Part shown: piece after piece, positions 26,924 through 35,887 of the stretch
How positions within the stretch are numbered: the stretch's first letter is position 1
How the letters are laid out: the number at the start of each line of letters is the position of its first letter
NCBI GenBank assembly: GCA_001596135.1
Contig: CP014773.1
Coordinates: forward strand, 1,984,001 to 2,048,000
DNA from: Mucilaginibacter sp. PAMC 26640
Lineage (GTDB): Bacteria; Bacteroidota; Bacteroidia; Sphingobacteriales; Sphingobacteriaceae
Direction of reading: 5' to 3'
DNA length: 64,000 nucleotides
Made by a program: the position numbers and the translations under genes
Notes under the pieces: model-generated
The model's database searches: none
Seen by the model: only the letters and a program-made list of their open reading frames with translations
What the model was told of the DNA's origin: nothing

Positions 26924-27613
26924 ATGAAGAAATTATTATTAGCAGCAGTCTTAGTTGCATCAACAGTTACAGCAACATTTGCGCAATCGGTAGATTTGCG
27001 CCGCAAAATAGAAGTTACAGGTATTGCCGAACAGGAAGTTACTCCTGATATCATTAACGTTTCTATCTCACTGAAAGAATATCTTGATGGCAAAAAGAAG
27101 ATTACCATTTCGCAACTCGAAGGCCAGCTGGAAAAAGCTATTTCAGAAGCGGGTATTGCTAAAGAAGATTTTACCATTAACAGCTTATCATCATGGAATT
27201 ACAGTACCGAGAAAAAGAAAAATCCTGATTTTTTGGCCAGCAAGCAATATGGTATCAAATTTCGCGATCTGAACAAGTTTGATCAGATCCTGAGCAAACT
27301 AGATTCTAAAGGGATCCAGAGTACCAATATTGATAGCTACGACTATTCAAAGATCAATGCTGTAAAAAATGAACTTAAGCTGAAAGCACTTTTAAATGCA
27401 AGAGATAAAGCCGCATTTTTAGTAGCCGGGCTTGGTGATAAACTGGGTAGTGCAATAAACATTACCGAAAATGATAACAGCAGTTTTCCGCAACCCCGCA
27501 ATGTAATGTACATGGCCAAGACAACTATGGCAGATGCAGCCCCCGAGTCTGATATCGATTTTAAAAAGATCAAACTCAGCTTCCAGATTCAGGCAGTTTT
27601 TGAAATAAAATAA
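26924..27613 (+). CDS. SIMPL domain (DUF541) protein
   Basis: A 229-residue exported protein with a signal peptide ending TFAQS near residue 22. The rest is a SIMPL/DUF541 domain, the family of the outer-membrane or periplasmic protein BP26, starting IEVTGIAEQEVTPDIINV and continuing with NAFxxKAFL-like KALLNARDKAAFLVAGLG near 160. These proteins form ring assemblies, but the role is poorly known. It is monocistronic and has a strong terminator at 27632-27670. Confidence 0.88.
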   Translation: MKKLLLAAVLVASTVTATFAQSVDLRRKIEVTGIAEQEVTPDIINVSISLKEYLDGKKKITISQLEGQLEKAISEAGIAKEDFTINSLSSWNYSTEKKKNPDFLASKQYGIKFRDLNKFDQILSKLDSKGIQSTNIDSYDYSKINAVKNELKLKALLNARDKAAFLVAGLGDKLGSAINITENDNSSFPQPRNVMYMAKTTMADAAPESDIDFKKIKLSFQIQAVFEIK

Positions 27614-27631
27614 GCTTTTGCGATAATTATT

Positions 27632-27670
27632 AAACGGCAGTGTGGTATTTGCATCCTGCCGTTTTTTTTT
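27632..27670 (+). terminator. hairpin terminator
   Basis: Arms AAACGGCAG and CTGCCGTTT (9 bp) around a 15-nt loop, followed by an uninterrupted run of T at 27662-27670. It ends the SIMPL gene. Confidence 0.93.
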
Positions 27671-27775
27671 AATTTTCATACTGATTTACAGTTAGATAAA
27701 TATGAATTTTATAATTAAATATGTTTGATAATGTAAAACGCACATTTTATATTTGGGTCCCCAATTGGTTTGAAC

Positions 27776-28186
27776 ATGATTCGTACGCGTTCTAAAAATG
27801 TGCTTTTGGTAGCTCCCAAAGCGTTCCCACAGGAACTGCTCGCCGGTTACCATTCCTTTAGGCAGGTTACTGCTCAAGGTGATATTTTTCCGTCAATTTA
27901 TAAAGCCAAACCAGATGTGATATTATTTGATTATGCACATATGGGCGCGGATTTTGAAAAGGTGTTGCGCCGCCTGCAATCAAATAGCTTCTACCGAAAT
28001 ATAAAAATTTGCTGCTACAAAACCAAAGAGCATACACAGGTAGATGGCCTCCTGAAAGTGCTGGGCGTGAACCACTTTTTCTATCAGGAAGATATAGAGA
28101 AAGTATCCAAAAGCAAAACGGCTCTGAATACGATCAATCGTATTGTTGATGCTTCCATTGTAAATTGGGTAGCAGGCATAGCTTAA
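27776..28186 (+). CDS. atypical receiver-like protein
   Basis: A 136-residue single-domain protein with a CheY-like strand/helix pattern: NVLLVAPK, then PDVILFDYAHMG with a candidate phosphoacceptor Asp near residue 58, then a variant NHFFYQED in the place where receivers usually carry the conserved Lys. The missing Lys suggests a pseudo-receiver that is not switched by phosphate. The ATG at 27776 is preferred over TTG at 27770. No kinase gene is adjacent. The family assignment is moderate only. Confidence 0.65.
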   Translation: MIRTRSKNVLLVAPKAFPQELLAGYHSFRQVTAQGDIFPSIYKAKPDVILFDYAHMGADFEKVLRRLQSNSFYRNIKICCYKTKEHTQVDGLLKVLGVNHFFYQEDIEKVSKSKTALNTINRIVDASIVNWVAGIA

Positions 28187-28257
28187 CTGTTTACTCGTTC
28201 ATTTGTCCAATAGTTAAGTAGTACACTCCTAGTTACATTTTCATCTGCAATATTCTT

Positions 28258-28415
28258 TGTCACTCCCGACATCCGGATTTTCCGATTTTCAGTCTTTCTA
28301 ACTTTGGGTCTTCCTGTCTTCCGGACTTTCCGTATTTCGTACTTCGGACTTCCCGTCTTCCCGACTTTCGGACTTTCCGTCTTCCCCCTCTTTCGGATTT
28401 CCCCTCTTCCAAACT
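28258..28415. repeat. short degenerate CTTTCCG/CTTCCGGAC repeat
   Basis: A run of 10-14-bp units such as GACTTTCCG, TCTTCCGGACTT and GTCTTCCCG occupies most of the 354-bp gap from 28187 to 28540. Similar units flank the terminator at 45849-45990. There is no gene in the gap. Confidence 0.75.
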
Positions 28416-28540
28416 TTTACAAAAGGCTAACACATTTACCATAAAATGCTGTTAAACTTGTATGCTTTATAACCTGCCCCATGTGGCCCATTTCTTTGGC
28501 CGGGTAATGGCTGTAACAGCTTAAATCGTATCAGCATAAA

Positions 28541-29695
28541 ATGAAAATTGGAATTGTATGTTACCCCACATTTGGCGGTAGCGGGGTTGTAGCTACAGAG
28601 TTAGGTAAGGCCCTCGCCGATAGGGGTCACCAGGTTCATTTCGTTACCTATAACCAACCCGCCAGGTTAGATCTGTTCTCAGAAAACCTTTTTTACCACG
28701 AGGTATCAGTATCTAATTACCCCTTGTTTGATTTTCCGCCTTATGAGCTGGCGCTGGCGAGCAGGCTGGTAGATGTAGTGCGGTTTGAAAAACTGGACGT
28801 ATTGCACGTGCATTATGCTATTCCGCACGCTTCGGCCGCTTTTATGGCTAAGCAGATCCTGCTGACCTACGGAATTACTATCCCGGTAATTACCACCCTG
28901 CATGGTACAGATATTACGCTGGTAGGGCAGGACAGGACCTACAAACCAGTAGTAACGTTCTCTATCAATAAATCCGACGGGGTAACCGCTGTTTCGGCGC
29001 ATCTGCGGGAAGATACCTACAAGTATTTTAAGATAGAAAAGGATATCAAAGTGATTCCTAATTTTATCGACCTTACCCGTTTCAGCCTGAAGGCTAAAGA
29101 TCACTTCAAAAAAGCAATTGCACCAAACGGTGAAAAGGTATTAGTGCATACATCCAACTTCCGAAAGGTGAAGCGTACGGATGATGTGGTAAAGATCTTT
29201 GCAGAGGTAATTAAAAAGATCCCTGCAAAATTGCTAATGGTTGGTGATGGCCCGGAGCGGTCTACGTGCGAAAAACTGAGCCGCGATTTGGGAATAGCCG
29301 AGCATGTACGCTTTTTGGGTAAGCAGGATGCAATAGAAGAAATCCTCTCTGTAGCCGATTTATTCCTGATGCCCTCACAGTCGGAAAGTTTTGGTTTAGC
29401 TGCGTTGGAGGCAATGGCGTGTAAGGTCCCCGTGATCAGCACTAATGCAGGCGGTTTGCCTGAATTAAATGTAGAGGGCGTTACCGGCTTTCTGCGTAAC
29501 GTAGGCGACGTAGATGCCATGGCTGATCGTGCCATTTATATCCTGGAAGATGACGAGCGCCTGGATCAATTCAAAGATGCTGCCCTTAAACGCGCAAAAG
29601 AATTCGAGCTGGCCAATATTCTTCCCGAATACGAAAATTACTATAAAGAGATTATTGAACAAAGTAAGGCCGAAGAACAAGCTCAAGGCTTGTAG
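28541..29695 (+). CDS. bshA: N-acetyl-alpha-D-glucosaminyl L-malate synthase
   Basis: A 384-residue GT-B glycosyltransferase (family GT4) with the BshA hallmark start MKIGIVCYPTFGGSGVVATEL and HFVTYNQPARLD. Later motifs are LHGTDITLVGQD near 127, VPNFID-like VIPNFIDLTRF near 172 and the nucleotide-binding ESFGLAALEAMAC near 287. It joins UDP-GlcNAc to L-malate in the first step of bacillithiol synthesis. Bacillithiol is the main low-molecular-weight thiol in many Bacteroidota. The YtxJ gene 17 kb away agrees with this, though bshB and bshC are not in the window. Confidence 0.95.
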   Translation: MKIGIVCYPTFGGSGVVATELGKALADRGHQVHFVTYNQPARLDLFSENLFYHEVSVSNYPLFDFPPYELALASRLVDVVRFEKLDVLHVHYAIPHASAAFMAKQILLTYGITIPVITTLHGTDITLVGQDRTYKPVVTFSINKSDGVTAVSAHLREDTYKYFKIEKDIKVIPNFIDLTRFSLKAKDHFKKAIAPNGEKVLVHTSNFRKVKRTDDVVKIFAEVIKKIPAKLLMVGDGPERSTCEKLSRDLGIAEHVRFLGKQDAIEEILSVADLFLMPSQSESFGLAALEAMACKVPVISTNAGGLPELNVEGVTGFLRNVGDVDAMADRAIYILEDDERLDQFKDAALKRAKEFELANILPEYENYYKEIIEQSKAEEQAQGL

Positions 29696-29863
29696 TTTTG
29701 GTTGTTATTGCTATTTTTTTCAGCTGATTGCTCGATTGATTTCCGGATTATTTAATACATTCTGTATAGTAGCTTTATAGGTACTAATAACAATAACAAT
29801 AAGTAACCTTTTGGCAGGATTTGTGTTATAATGCTACAAGAAATAATACATTTAATACAAATC

Positions 29864-30370
29864 ATGAAAAAAATATTCCAAACGTCCGTAGCTATTTTGG
29901 CCCTAGCCCTTACAGTAGCTTCCTGCTCAAGCACAAAAAACACTGGTACATCAGCAACTGCCGAAACTTCGGCAAGCAGCGTATCTCGCGGTAAATTTGT
30001 AGGCACCTGGACACTGACCAACGTTAGTTATGACGGGCTGGTGGCTAACGCTGTGCAAAACGTATTCGACCAGGCAGCCCCAAGTGCTTTTATTGGCAGC
30101 ACGTGGAAGTTTACCAACAGCGGTAACGGCATTTACACCTTAAGTAACGGTACATCACAAACTATTTTCTGGTCAACGTTCAATGGTGGCACCACAGGTA
30201 CACAGTTACAGTTTAAGAAATTGTATGAAGGCGACAAAGCCAAAAATGTACAGGAAGGTTACCGCTTAAACGTAGGCAATGTAAGCAGTTCAGGAATGAC
30301 TCTGACGTCGCCGGTAGCAGTAGGCAGCGGAACAGGCTATGTGGTTTATACATTTGTTAAAGCCAATTAA
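29864..30370 (+). CDS. uncharacterised lipoprotein
   Basis: A 168-residue predicted lipoprotein. The ATG at 29864 starts the signal sequence, and the lipobox ALTVASC puts the modified Cys at about residue 21. After a Thr/Ser/Ala linker, the core GKFVGTWTLTNVSYDGL resembles lipocalin-like small beta-barrel starts seen in many Bacteroidota secreted proteins. No catalytic motif is seen and no function is proposed. It is followed by a bidirectional terminator. Confidence 0.8.
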   Translation: MKKIFQTSVAILALALTVASCSSTKNTGTSATAETSASSVSRGKFVGTWTLTNVSYDGLVANAVQNVFDQAAPSAFIGSTWKFTNSGNGIYTLSNGTSQTIFWSTFNGGTTGTQLQFKKLYEGDKAKNVQEGYRLNVGNVSSSGMTLTSPVAVGSGTGYVVYTFVKAN

Positions 30371-30414
30371 GAGAGCCATCGCTTGTTATGCCACATTAGT
30401 AGCAAAGCCTATAA

Positions 30415-30454
30415 AACAGCGAAGCCCGTTTCTTAAAGAACGGGCTTCGCTGTT
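30415..30454. terminator. bidirectional terminator
   Basis: Arms AACAGCGAAGCCCGTT and AACGGGCTTCGCTGTT (16 bp) around a short TCTTAAAG-type loop, between convergent genes 29864-30370 and 30503-31636. Confidence 0.93.
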
Positions 30455-30502
30455 TCTATTAGATTTTTTAATTTTTACTGATCTCTATAAGCTCTGAGGG
30501 CT

Positions 30503-31636
30503 TTACATCGCAGGGGTGAACTTAAGGCAAACCGGGTTGCCGATATCTATTTTTGATACCACATTCATCATTTTGCCGGTATTTTTATCCAGCCGATAAA
30601 CGTAAACAATATCACTGCGCTGGTTAGCTACTAACAGGAAACTACCGGTTGGGTCAATAACAAAATTGCGCGGGCCCTTGCCATTGGTGGTTTTACGGTC
30701 TATAAATGTCAGCATACCATTTTCCGAGTTAACCGAGAATACAGAGATATCGTTAGCATCACCACGGTTGGAAGCATATAAAAATCTGCCATCTGGCGAT
30801 ATGTGAATATCTGCAGCGCCGGTGGTGCCGGTGAAGCCATCAGGCAATAGGGTAACCGTCTGCTTCTGTTTTAGCTTGCCATTATCATAGTCGAAGGCGA
30901 TAACACTACTGCCCATTTCGGTAATGAGGTAAAGCGTTTTTTTATCTATGGAGAAATCTATATGGCGCGGGCCTGCACCGGGGGCCACGTTTACAAAGGC
31001 GGGACTTGCCGGAGTAAGCGGGTTTGATTTGCCTGGCTTGTAACGCGTAATATTTATTTTATCGTTACCAAGATCGGTATACAATACGTACTTTTCATCA
31101 GGAGTTAACACAGCGGTGTGTACATGTGCCTTTTCCTGGCGTTCGGCATTGGGGCCATGTCCCGGGTCGCGCATAGTCTGCACGCTGGGGGCTATCGAGC
31201 CGTCCTCGTTCAAAGGCAATACCGAAATATTACCACCGGAGTAATTAGCTACAAAAAGGTTTTTGTTAGCCTTATCTACGGAAACGTAACATGGATCGGC
31301 ACCCAGTGTGGGTTGTTTATTAATAAAATTTAACAGGCCCGTCTTCGGCTCGAACGAAAAAGCGCTCACCGCACCCTCCGAACCTTCGTTAACGGCATAC
31401 ACATGCTTATTATCGCTGGATACACAAAGATAAGAGGGGTTGCTTACATTATCTGCCTGGCTAAGGTATGCTAATCGACCGCTTTCGGCATAAAACCGGT
31501 ATACGGAGATACCTTTGCTGCTTCCGCTGGTGTAGGTGCCTACCACCAGGTCGTAAGTTTTGGGGAGTGGTTTTTGTTTTTGCGCAAGTGTTGCCATGGG
31601 CAAAAGTAACGCAGCAATTAACCAGATGTTTTTCAT
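30503..31636 (-). CDS. lactonase family beta-propeller protein
   Basis: A 377-residue exported seven-bladed propeller of the 6-phosphogluconolactonase (YbhE) family. A signal peptide ends near TLAQ (residue 18). Family features are VGTYTSGSSKGISVYRF, ANYSGGNISVLPL near 128, FSIDKKTLYLITEMGS and SPDGRFLYASNRG. The export signal makes a role in sugar-lactone hydrolysis outside the cytoplasm more likely than a pentose-phosphate role. Related proteins also include mostly uncharacterised muconate-cyclase-like proteins. Monocistronic. Confidence 0.85.
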   Translation of the reverse strand: MKNIWLIAALLLPMATLAQKQKPLPKTYDLVVGTYTSGSSKGISVYRFYAESGRLAYLSQADNVSNPSYLCVSSDNKHVYAVNEGSEGAVSAFSFEPKTGLLNFINKQPTLGADPCYVSVDKANKNLFVANYSGGNISVLPLNEDGSIAPSVQTMRDPGHGPNAERQEKAHVHTAVLTPDEKYVLYTDLGNDKINITRYKPGKSNPLTPASPAFVNVAPGAGPRHIDFSIDKKTLYLITEMGSSVIAFDYDNGKLKQKQTVTLLPDGFTGTTGAADIHISPDGRFLYASNRGDANDISVFSVNSENGMLTFIDRKTTNGKGPRNFVIDPTGSFLLVANQRSDIVYVYRLDKNTGKMMNVVSKIDIGNPVCLKFTPAM

Positions 31637-31945
31637 TTATTAAAGATTGATTAGGAGCGCAAGTTAATAAAAACAGCAAAAAATAGACGGACTTAGGATG
31701 TAATAGTTTAACGCTACATTATAAGAGCAAGCAGGTTAAAGTTACCCGATGTTAACACGGCGCAACACTACAGAGAACCGCAAGGCATATATGAGGTTTA
31801 ATTTTGCTCAGCCGGGCTGTTTCATTTTATAAATCGATATACTTTGTGGGGCAATAATTTAACATGCATTCGCCAACGTATCTTCAACTGTATTAAACAA
31901 AAAAGGCCCCAAATAATGGAGCCTCTTCAATGTTTTTATTGGGTA
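31637..31945. other. gene-free gap
   Basis: A 309-bp gap between two minus-strand genes. It is AT-rich near 31650-31730 and holds the rluB terminator at 31900-31925. No ORF, repeat or RNA gene was recognised. Confidence 0.6.
31900..31925 (-). terminator. terminator of rluB-like gene
   Basis: On the minus strand, arms GAGGCTCC and GGGGCCTT around ATTATTT with one internal mismatch, followed by a T run. It lies just 3' of the pseudouridine synthase gene. Confidence 0.7.
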
Positions 31946-33412
31946 TTACGTTAACTTGATCAAATGCTTTAATTGGATCACTTCCTTTTCGTCGAGGAAT
32001 CTCCAGCGGCCGCGCGGAAGATCTTTTTTAGTAAGATTAGCATAAATCGACCTGTCCAGTTTTACTACGTCATAGCCAAGGCTTTCGAAGATCCTGCGCA
32101 CAATACGATTTTTACCGCTGTGAATCTGGATACCTACTTCTTTCTTGGTACCGCCGGTTACGTATGAAATGCTGTCTGGCTTGATAAGTCCGTCTTCCAG
32201 TTCCAAACCAAAAGCTATTTTGTTAAGGTCACCCTGGGTTAGGGCTTTGTTCAGCTCAACATTATAAAGCTTGGTTACGCTGTTACGCGGGTGCGAAAGC
32301 TTATCGGCAAGGTCGCCGTCATTAGTCATGAGTAAGAGCCCGGTTGTGTTACGGTCTAGGCGGCCAACAGGGTATATACGTTCGCGGCTTGCTTTTTCTA
32401 CCAGGTGCATTACCGTGCGGCGTTCCTGCGGATCGTCTGTTGTGGTAATATAATCTTTCGGTTTGTTCAGTAATACGTAAACCATTTTCTCCCGTTTAAG
32501 GGCCTCGCCGTTGTAGCGTACCAGGTCCTTCATCGGGTCAATCTTATGGCCCAGTTCATTAATCACCTCACCATTTACCGATACCACACCTGCGGCAATT
32601 AGCTCATCTGCCTTGCGGCGGCTGCAAATACCGGCATTGGCAATGTAACGGTTCAGGCGCATCAGCCCGTCGTCTTTGGCTTTCGGTGCTGCCGGGTTTT
32701 TGCGGCTGCGCATGGTGCGGGTAGGGCCTTCGCTTTGCGGGCGGGCTTCTTCATCGCGCTTTTTAAAGCCTGAGGTGGTGTTGGCAAAATCTTTTTTACC
32801 GGTAGCCGTTTTAGGCGTTCGGTTGTAAGGTTTACGCTCGCCGCTGGTATCGCCAAAGGCGCGCTTCGGCTTTTCGCCGTCGGTGCCGGTGCCGGTTGTG
32901 CGGCTGCCGTAGGGCTTATCTTTAGTAAAAGTTTTTTTGTTTGGGAAGGATGATGGTCCTAAACCGCGTTTTGGGCGGTCTTCACTGTCGCCGGTTGGGC
33001 GGCCGCTATAAGGGCGGTCTTTAGGCGTAAATGATTTTTTATCACCGAAAGATGATTCGCCGCCGAAGCTGCGTTTCGGCCTGTCGCTGTCACCATCGGT
33101 GGGGCGGCCGCTATAAGGCCTGCCTTTTGGCGCAAATGCTTTTTTATCGCCACCGGCAAAAGATGAGCCACCACTGGTACCCCTGCGTGGTTTTTCACCG
33201 TCAGATGCTGCACGGTCGCTGTAAGGTTTTTCGTTTGTTGATGATCTCTTATCGGTAGAGTAGTGGTTTTTACTCTCGGCTCCGCGGCTGCCGTAGGGCT
33301 TGCCTGCTGATGCGGATGATGATCTTTTTGATGCACCTTCGCCGCTTTTTGAGCCGCCTGATGATCTGTTTGGCCTGTCGTCGCGACTGCCCTGTGGTCG
33401 TTTAAATACCAT
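31946..33412 (-). CDS. rluB: RluB/RsuA-family pseudouridine synthase with disordered head
   Basis: A 488-residue protein. Residues about 250-488 are the RsuA/RluB pseudouridine synthase: an S4 RNA-binding domain (LMRLNRYIANAGICSRRKAD) and the catalytic GRLDRNTTGLLLMTNDGD motif with Asp near residue 345. The first 240 residues are a low-complexity, basic, repetitive head rich in Gly, Ser, Arg, Lys and Pro, with repeated FGGESSFGDKKSF and KDRPYSGRPTG-type units. It isomerises uridine in 23S rRNA. The disordered head may help RNA binding or condensation, as inference. A terminator follows. Confidence 0.9.
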   Translation of the reverse strand: MVFKRPQGSRDDRPNRSSGGSKSGEGASKRSSSASAGKPYGSRGAESKNHYSTDKRSSTNEKPYSDRAASDGEKPRRGTSGGSSFAGGDKKAFAPKGRPYSGRPTDGDSDRPKRSFGGESSFGDKKSFTPKDRPYSGRPTGDSEDRPKRGLGPSSFPNKKTFTKDKPYGSRTTGTGTDGEKPKRAFGDTSGERKPYNRTPKTATGKKDFANTTSGFKKRDEEARPQSEGPTRTMRSRKNPAAPKAKDDGLMRLNRYIANAGICSRRKADELIAAGVVSVNGEVINELGHKIDPMKDLVRYNGEALKREKMVYVLLNKPKDYITTTDDPQERRTVMHLVEKASRERIYPVGRLDRNTTGLLLMTNDGDLADKLSHPRNSVTKLYNVELNKALTQGDLNKIAFGLELEDGLIKPDSISYVTGGTKKEVGIQIHSGKNRIVRRIFESLGYDVVKLDRSIYANLTKKDLPRGRWRFLDEKEVIQLKHLIKLT

Positions 33413-33587
33413 AATTTTTTGTGTTTGCGCTTTCGCAGCGTGAGGGTCAAAAGTACGATAATTTGCCCACTATTTATCAAAAAAATCAACTTTTTAACAA
33501 GGGCCAAAAACTGCGTTTAAACCACTTTAAACACCGATTTTAGACTGGTCGTGATAGCGGTCAGTACACTAACCCCGTACTAAGTAT

Positions 33588-33618
33588 TTGATAATGTGAT
33601 TCGTATAGCGTACCTTTG
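33588..33618 (+). promoter_or_regulatory. promoter of lytic transglycosylase gene
   Basis: TTG at 33588-33590 and TACCTTTG (TAnnTTTG) at 33611-33618, spaced by 20 bp. Confidence 0.65.
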
Positions 33619-33645
33619 CGCCACATTAATCCAAATGTTTAATTA

Positions 33646-34446
33646 ATGAGTAAAATTGAAATGCTAAAAAAACACTTAATTACGTGCTCCGTAATCGTGG
33701 TGCTGGTTATCATTTCCAGACTAAACATTTTCAGTACAAACCCTGTATTTACTAAAACAATCGTCCCTGCAGACAGCAGTTCTATCCCTTCACTTTTGGT
33801 ATTTACCAAGCCTGTTGCAGCGGCTAAGGAGAACTATAATTTTGCCAACGAGGCATTACCTTTGCACGATAAAAGGGTAGATTTTAAACTTAAAAAATCG
33901 ATTACAAAAAACAGGTTTCGCAACATTCAGTCGAATGTTTTACATGCCAAGGCCGACAGGCTTTTCCCTATCATCGAACCCATCCTGAGAGCTTACGGTA
34001 TCCCCGAAGACTTTAAGTTTGTTCCCCTGGTAGAGAGCGGCCTGCGCGAAGGTACTTCTCCAAAAGGCGCAAGAGGCATCTGGCAGTTTATGCCGGGTAC
34101 CGCCCGTACTTATGGTTTGAGGGTAAGAGGCGCAACAGATGAACGCTTAAACGTGCGTAAATCAACCATTGCCGCCTGCAAGTACATTAAAGAACTGTAC
34201 GCCGAGTTCAATAGCTGGACTTTGGCCGCAGCAGCCTACAACAACGGCAGCATTAAGCTGGAGCGCGCAATCAACAAGCAAAATGAGGATAACTATTTCC
34301 GCATGGTGCTCAACCGCGAAACCGGCAGCTACGTTTACAAGCTTGTTGCTATGAAGGAGATCATCAACAAGCCTGAAAAATATGGTTACCATAACTTCTT
34401 CAGTTATCAGCAAAAACCATCGCCGCTTTTAGTGGCCTACAATTAG
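33646..34446 (+). CDS. lytic transglycosylase
   Basis: A 266-residue exported protein with an N-terminal hydrophobic anchor (residues 8-30) and an SLT/MltD-type transglycosylase domain at about 105-240. Catalytic Glu is in LVESGLREGTSPKGARGIWQ, followed by the family FMPGTARTYGL and AAAAYNNG. It cleaves the glycan strands of peptidoglycan non-hydrolytically. No LysM repeat is present. An in-frame start at 33661 is also possible. It ends in a terminator at 34477-34514. Confidence 0.92.
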   Translation: MSKIEMLKKHLITCSVIVVLVIISRLNIFSTNPVFTKTIVPADSSSIPSLLVFTKPVAAAKENYNFANEALPLHDKRVDFKLKKSITKNRFRNIQSNVLHAKADRLFPIIEPILRAYGIPEDFKFVPLVESGLREGTSPKGARGIWQFMPGTARTYGLRVRGATDERLNVRKSTIAACKYIKELYAEFNSWTLAAAAYNNGSIKLERAINKQNEDNYFRMVLNRETGSYVYKLVAMKEIINKPEKYGYHNFFSYQQKPSPLLVAYN

Positions 34447-34476
34447 TAATTCTTTAAAAAATTACGGAGCACATTT

Positions 34477-34514
34477 AAAGCCGTTTCGCCTGTTTGGCGG
34501 AGCGGCTTTTTTTT
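34477..34514 (+). terminator. hairpin terminator
   Basis: Arms AAAGCCG and CGGCTTT continue, after mismatches, into CGCC/GGCG around TGTTT, with a T run after. It ends the lytic transglycosylase gene. Confidence 0.9.
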
Positions 34515-34625
34515 ATATTTCAAATCTTGATTGTTAATTCAAATGAAATAAAATTTCATTTGAAGATTTTATAACAAACATAATTAGAATAAAAGTAGTT
34601 GTAACACCACACCAAACTACTAAAA

Positions 34626-34970
34626 ATGAAAAAGTACTTATTGAAACCCATCGTATTTTGCGCATTGCTACTTAGCGCCACCCAGTTCCCGGCCTGTAAA
34701 ATTAAGCCCAAAGAGGTTACAACTACAGATTCTGTAATTACCGATACTGCAGCTAAAACTGCCGCCCCGGTAACCATAGCTGCTGATGATGAATTGACTA
34801 AAAATACGAAAGATGCCATCAAAGATTTTCCTGGTGTAACTGCGGATGTTAATGACGGCGAGATTACGCTCACCGGCAACATTACCCGCGATAGATTGCA
34901 AAAACTGATGATGTCTTTAAACGCACTGCATCCCAAAAAAGTAAATAATAACCTAACTATTACCAAATAA
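34626..34970 (+). CDS. BON-domain lipoprotein
   Basis: A 114-residue predicted lipoprotein: signal sequence, then QFPACKIKP with lipidated Cys near residue 21, an acidic/Thr linker, and one BON domain at about 58-112 (TKDAIKDFPGVTADVNDGEI, LTGNITRDRLQKLMMSL). BON domains bind phospholipid or lipid A and help envelope stability. It starts a three-gene unit with gaps of 3 and 24 bp, so it is probably co-transcribed with the SH3 and DUF937-like genes. Confidence 0.85.
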   Translation: MKKYLLKPIVFCALLLSATQFPACKIKPKEVTTTDSVITDTAAKTAAPVTIAADDELTKNTKDAIKDFPGVTADVNDGEITLTGNITRDRLQKLMMSLNALHPKKVNNNLTITK

Positions 34971-34973
34971 GCC

Positions 34974-35390
34974 ATGGCATTACAAGAAAAATATGCTGAA
35001 CTAATCAGCGCAGCAAAAGCTGGAGGCGTAAGCAATTTACAGGTTCGCGAGCAGGATAATGTTTTATACATAGACGGTAGCGCTGCGAGCGGCGAACTGA
35101 AAGATTCCCTTTGGGACGTTTACAACAAAATAGATCCCGATTACCGGGCGGGCGATTTGGTACTTAATATTGATGCTTCTGCTGCGGCAGGTACAAAAGC
35201 CAAAGTTACTACCGAATCATCTAACCTCAATATACGTAAAGGCCCCGGTACCGATCAGCCGGTTGTTGGCAAAGCCGCACATAACGAGGTAATTACCGTG
35301 GTGAGCCGCGCAAACGAGCTGTGGTCATTAGTACGCACCGATGCCGGTGAAGAAGGCTATGCATACAGCCAGTATTTAAGTCAGCAATAA
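34974..35390 (+). CDS. BON-like plus SH3 domain protein
   Basis: A 138-residue protein with no signal peptide. Residues 1-72 resemble an OsmY/BON-type module (QVREQDNVLYIDGSAASGEL, DYRAGDLVLNIDAS). Residues 78-138 are a bacterial SH3 domain (NLNIRKGPGTDQPVVGKA, LWSLVRTDAGEEGYAYSQYL). SH3 modules usually bind peptidoglycan, so the absence of a leader is curious and may mean the protein is cytoplasmic like LysM/BON YgaU. It lies 3 bp after the BON lipoprotein gene. Confidence 0.8.
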   Translation: MALQEKYAELISAAKAGGVSNLQVREQDNVLYIDGSAASGELKDSLWDVYNKIDPDYRAGDLVLNIDASAAAGTKAKVTTESSNLNIRKGPGTDQPVVGKAAHNEVITVVSRANELWSLVRTDAGEEGYAYSQYLSQQ

Positions 35391-35414
35391 TATTTACCTA
35401 TAAAAAGCAATAAC

Positions 35415-35840
35415 ATGTTTGATGAAATTTTAAAGATGGTTAAAGACCATATAGGCGGTAATAGTGAGGTAGCATCGGCTATCCCGGCAGGGCAGGAAAA
35501 TGAGGTGCACAATGAAATTGCATCACAAATTGATAGCGGCATAAAAACCCAGGCGCAGGAGCAGGGCGGTATCGGCGGCCTGTTAGGTTCGCTTAGTAGT
35601 GCAGTAAGTTCCGGCAGCCCGGTAACCAATGCTATACAAGGAGGCCTGGTAGGTAGCCTGGGCGCCAAATTTGGCTTATCGCCTGCTGTTACCGGTGCAA
35701 TAGCGGCGGCACTACCCGGCCTGCTGCAACAATTTGCCCATAAGGCTAATGACCCAAACGATCATAGCATCACGCCAGATAGCATCCAGAATTCGGTTAG
35801 CGGCGGTTTGGGCGGCCTTGTTGGCGGCTTGTTTAAATAA
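35415..35840 (+). CDS. DUF937-like small protein
   Basis: A 141-residue Gly/Ser/Ala-rich protein with a DUF937-like pattern: an N-terminal amphipathic part (ILKMVKDHIGGNSEVASAIP), hydrophobic glycine-rich cores GGIGGLLGSLSSAV and AVTGAIAAALPGLLQQFAHK, and a glycine-repeat end GGLGGLVGGLF. The family often sits next to envelope or stress genes and its function is unknown. Third gene of the BON/SH3 unit, ended by a terminator at 35861-35887. Confidence 0.75.
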   Translation: MFDEILKMVKDHIGGNSEVASAIPAGQENEVHNEIASQIDSGIKTQAQEQGGIGGLLGSLSSAVSSGSPVTNAIQGGLVGSLGAKFGLSPAVTGAIAAALPGLLQQFAHKANDPNDHSITPDSIQNSVSGGLGGLVGGLFK

Positions 35841-35860
35841 GGATATATCCATTACCCGTT

Positions 35861-35887
35861 AAAAAGGCCCGCCAAGGGCCTTTTTTA
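35861..35887 (+). terminator. terminator of BON/SH3/DUF937-like unit
   Basis: Arms GGCCC and GGGCC around GCCAA, with A tract before and T tract after. Confidence 0.8.

Noticed and set aside
32959..33507. 182-residue frame overlapping the pseudouridine synthase head
   Set aside because: It is a frame shadow of the low-complexity basic head of the real gene.
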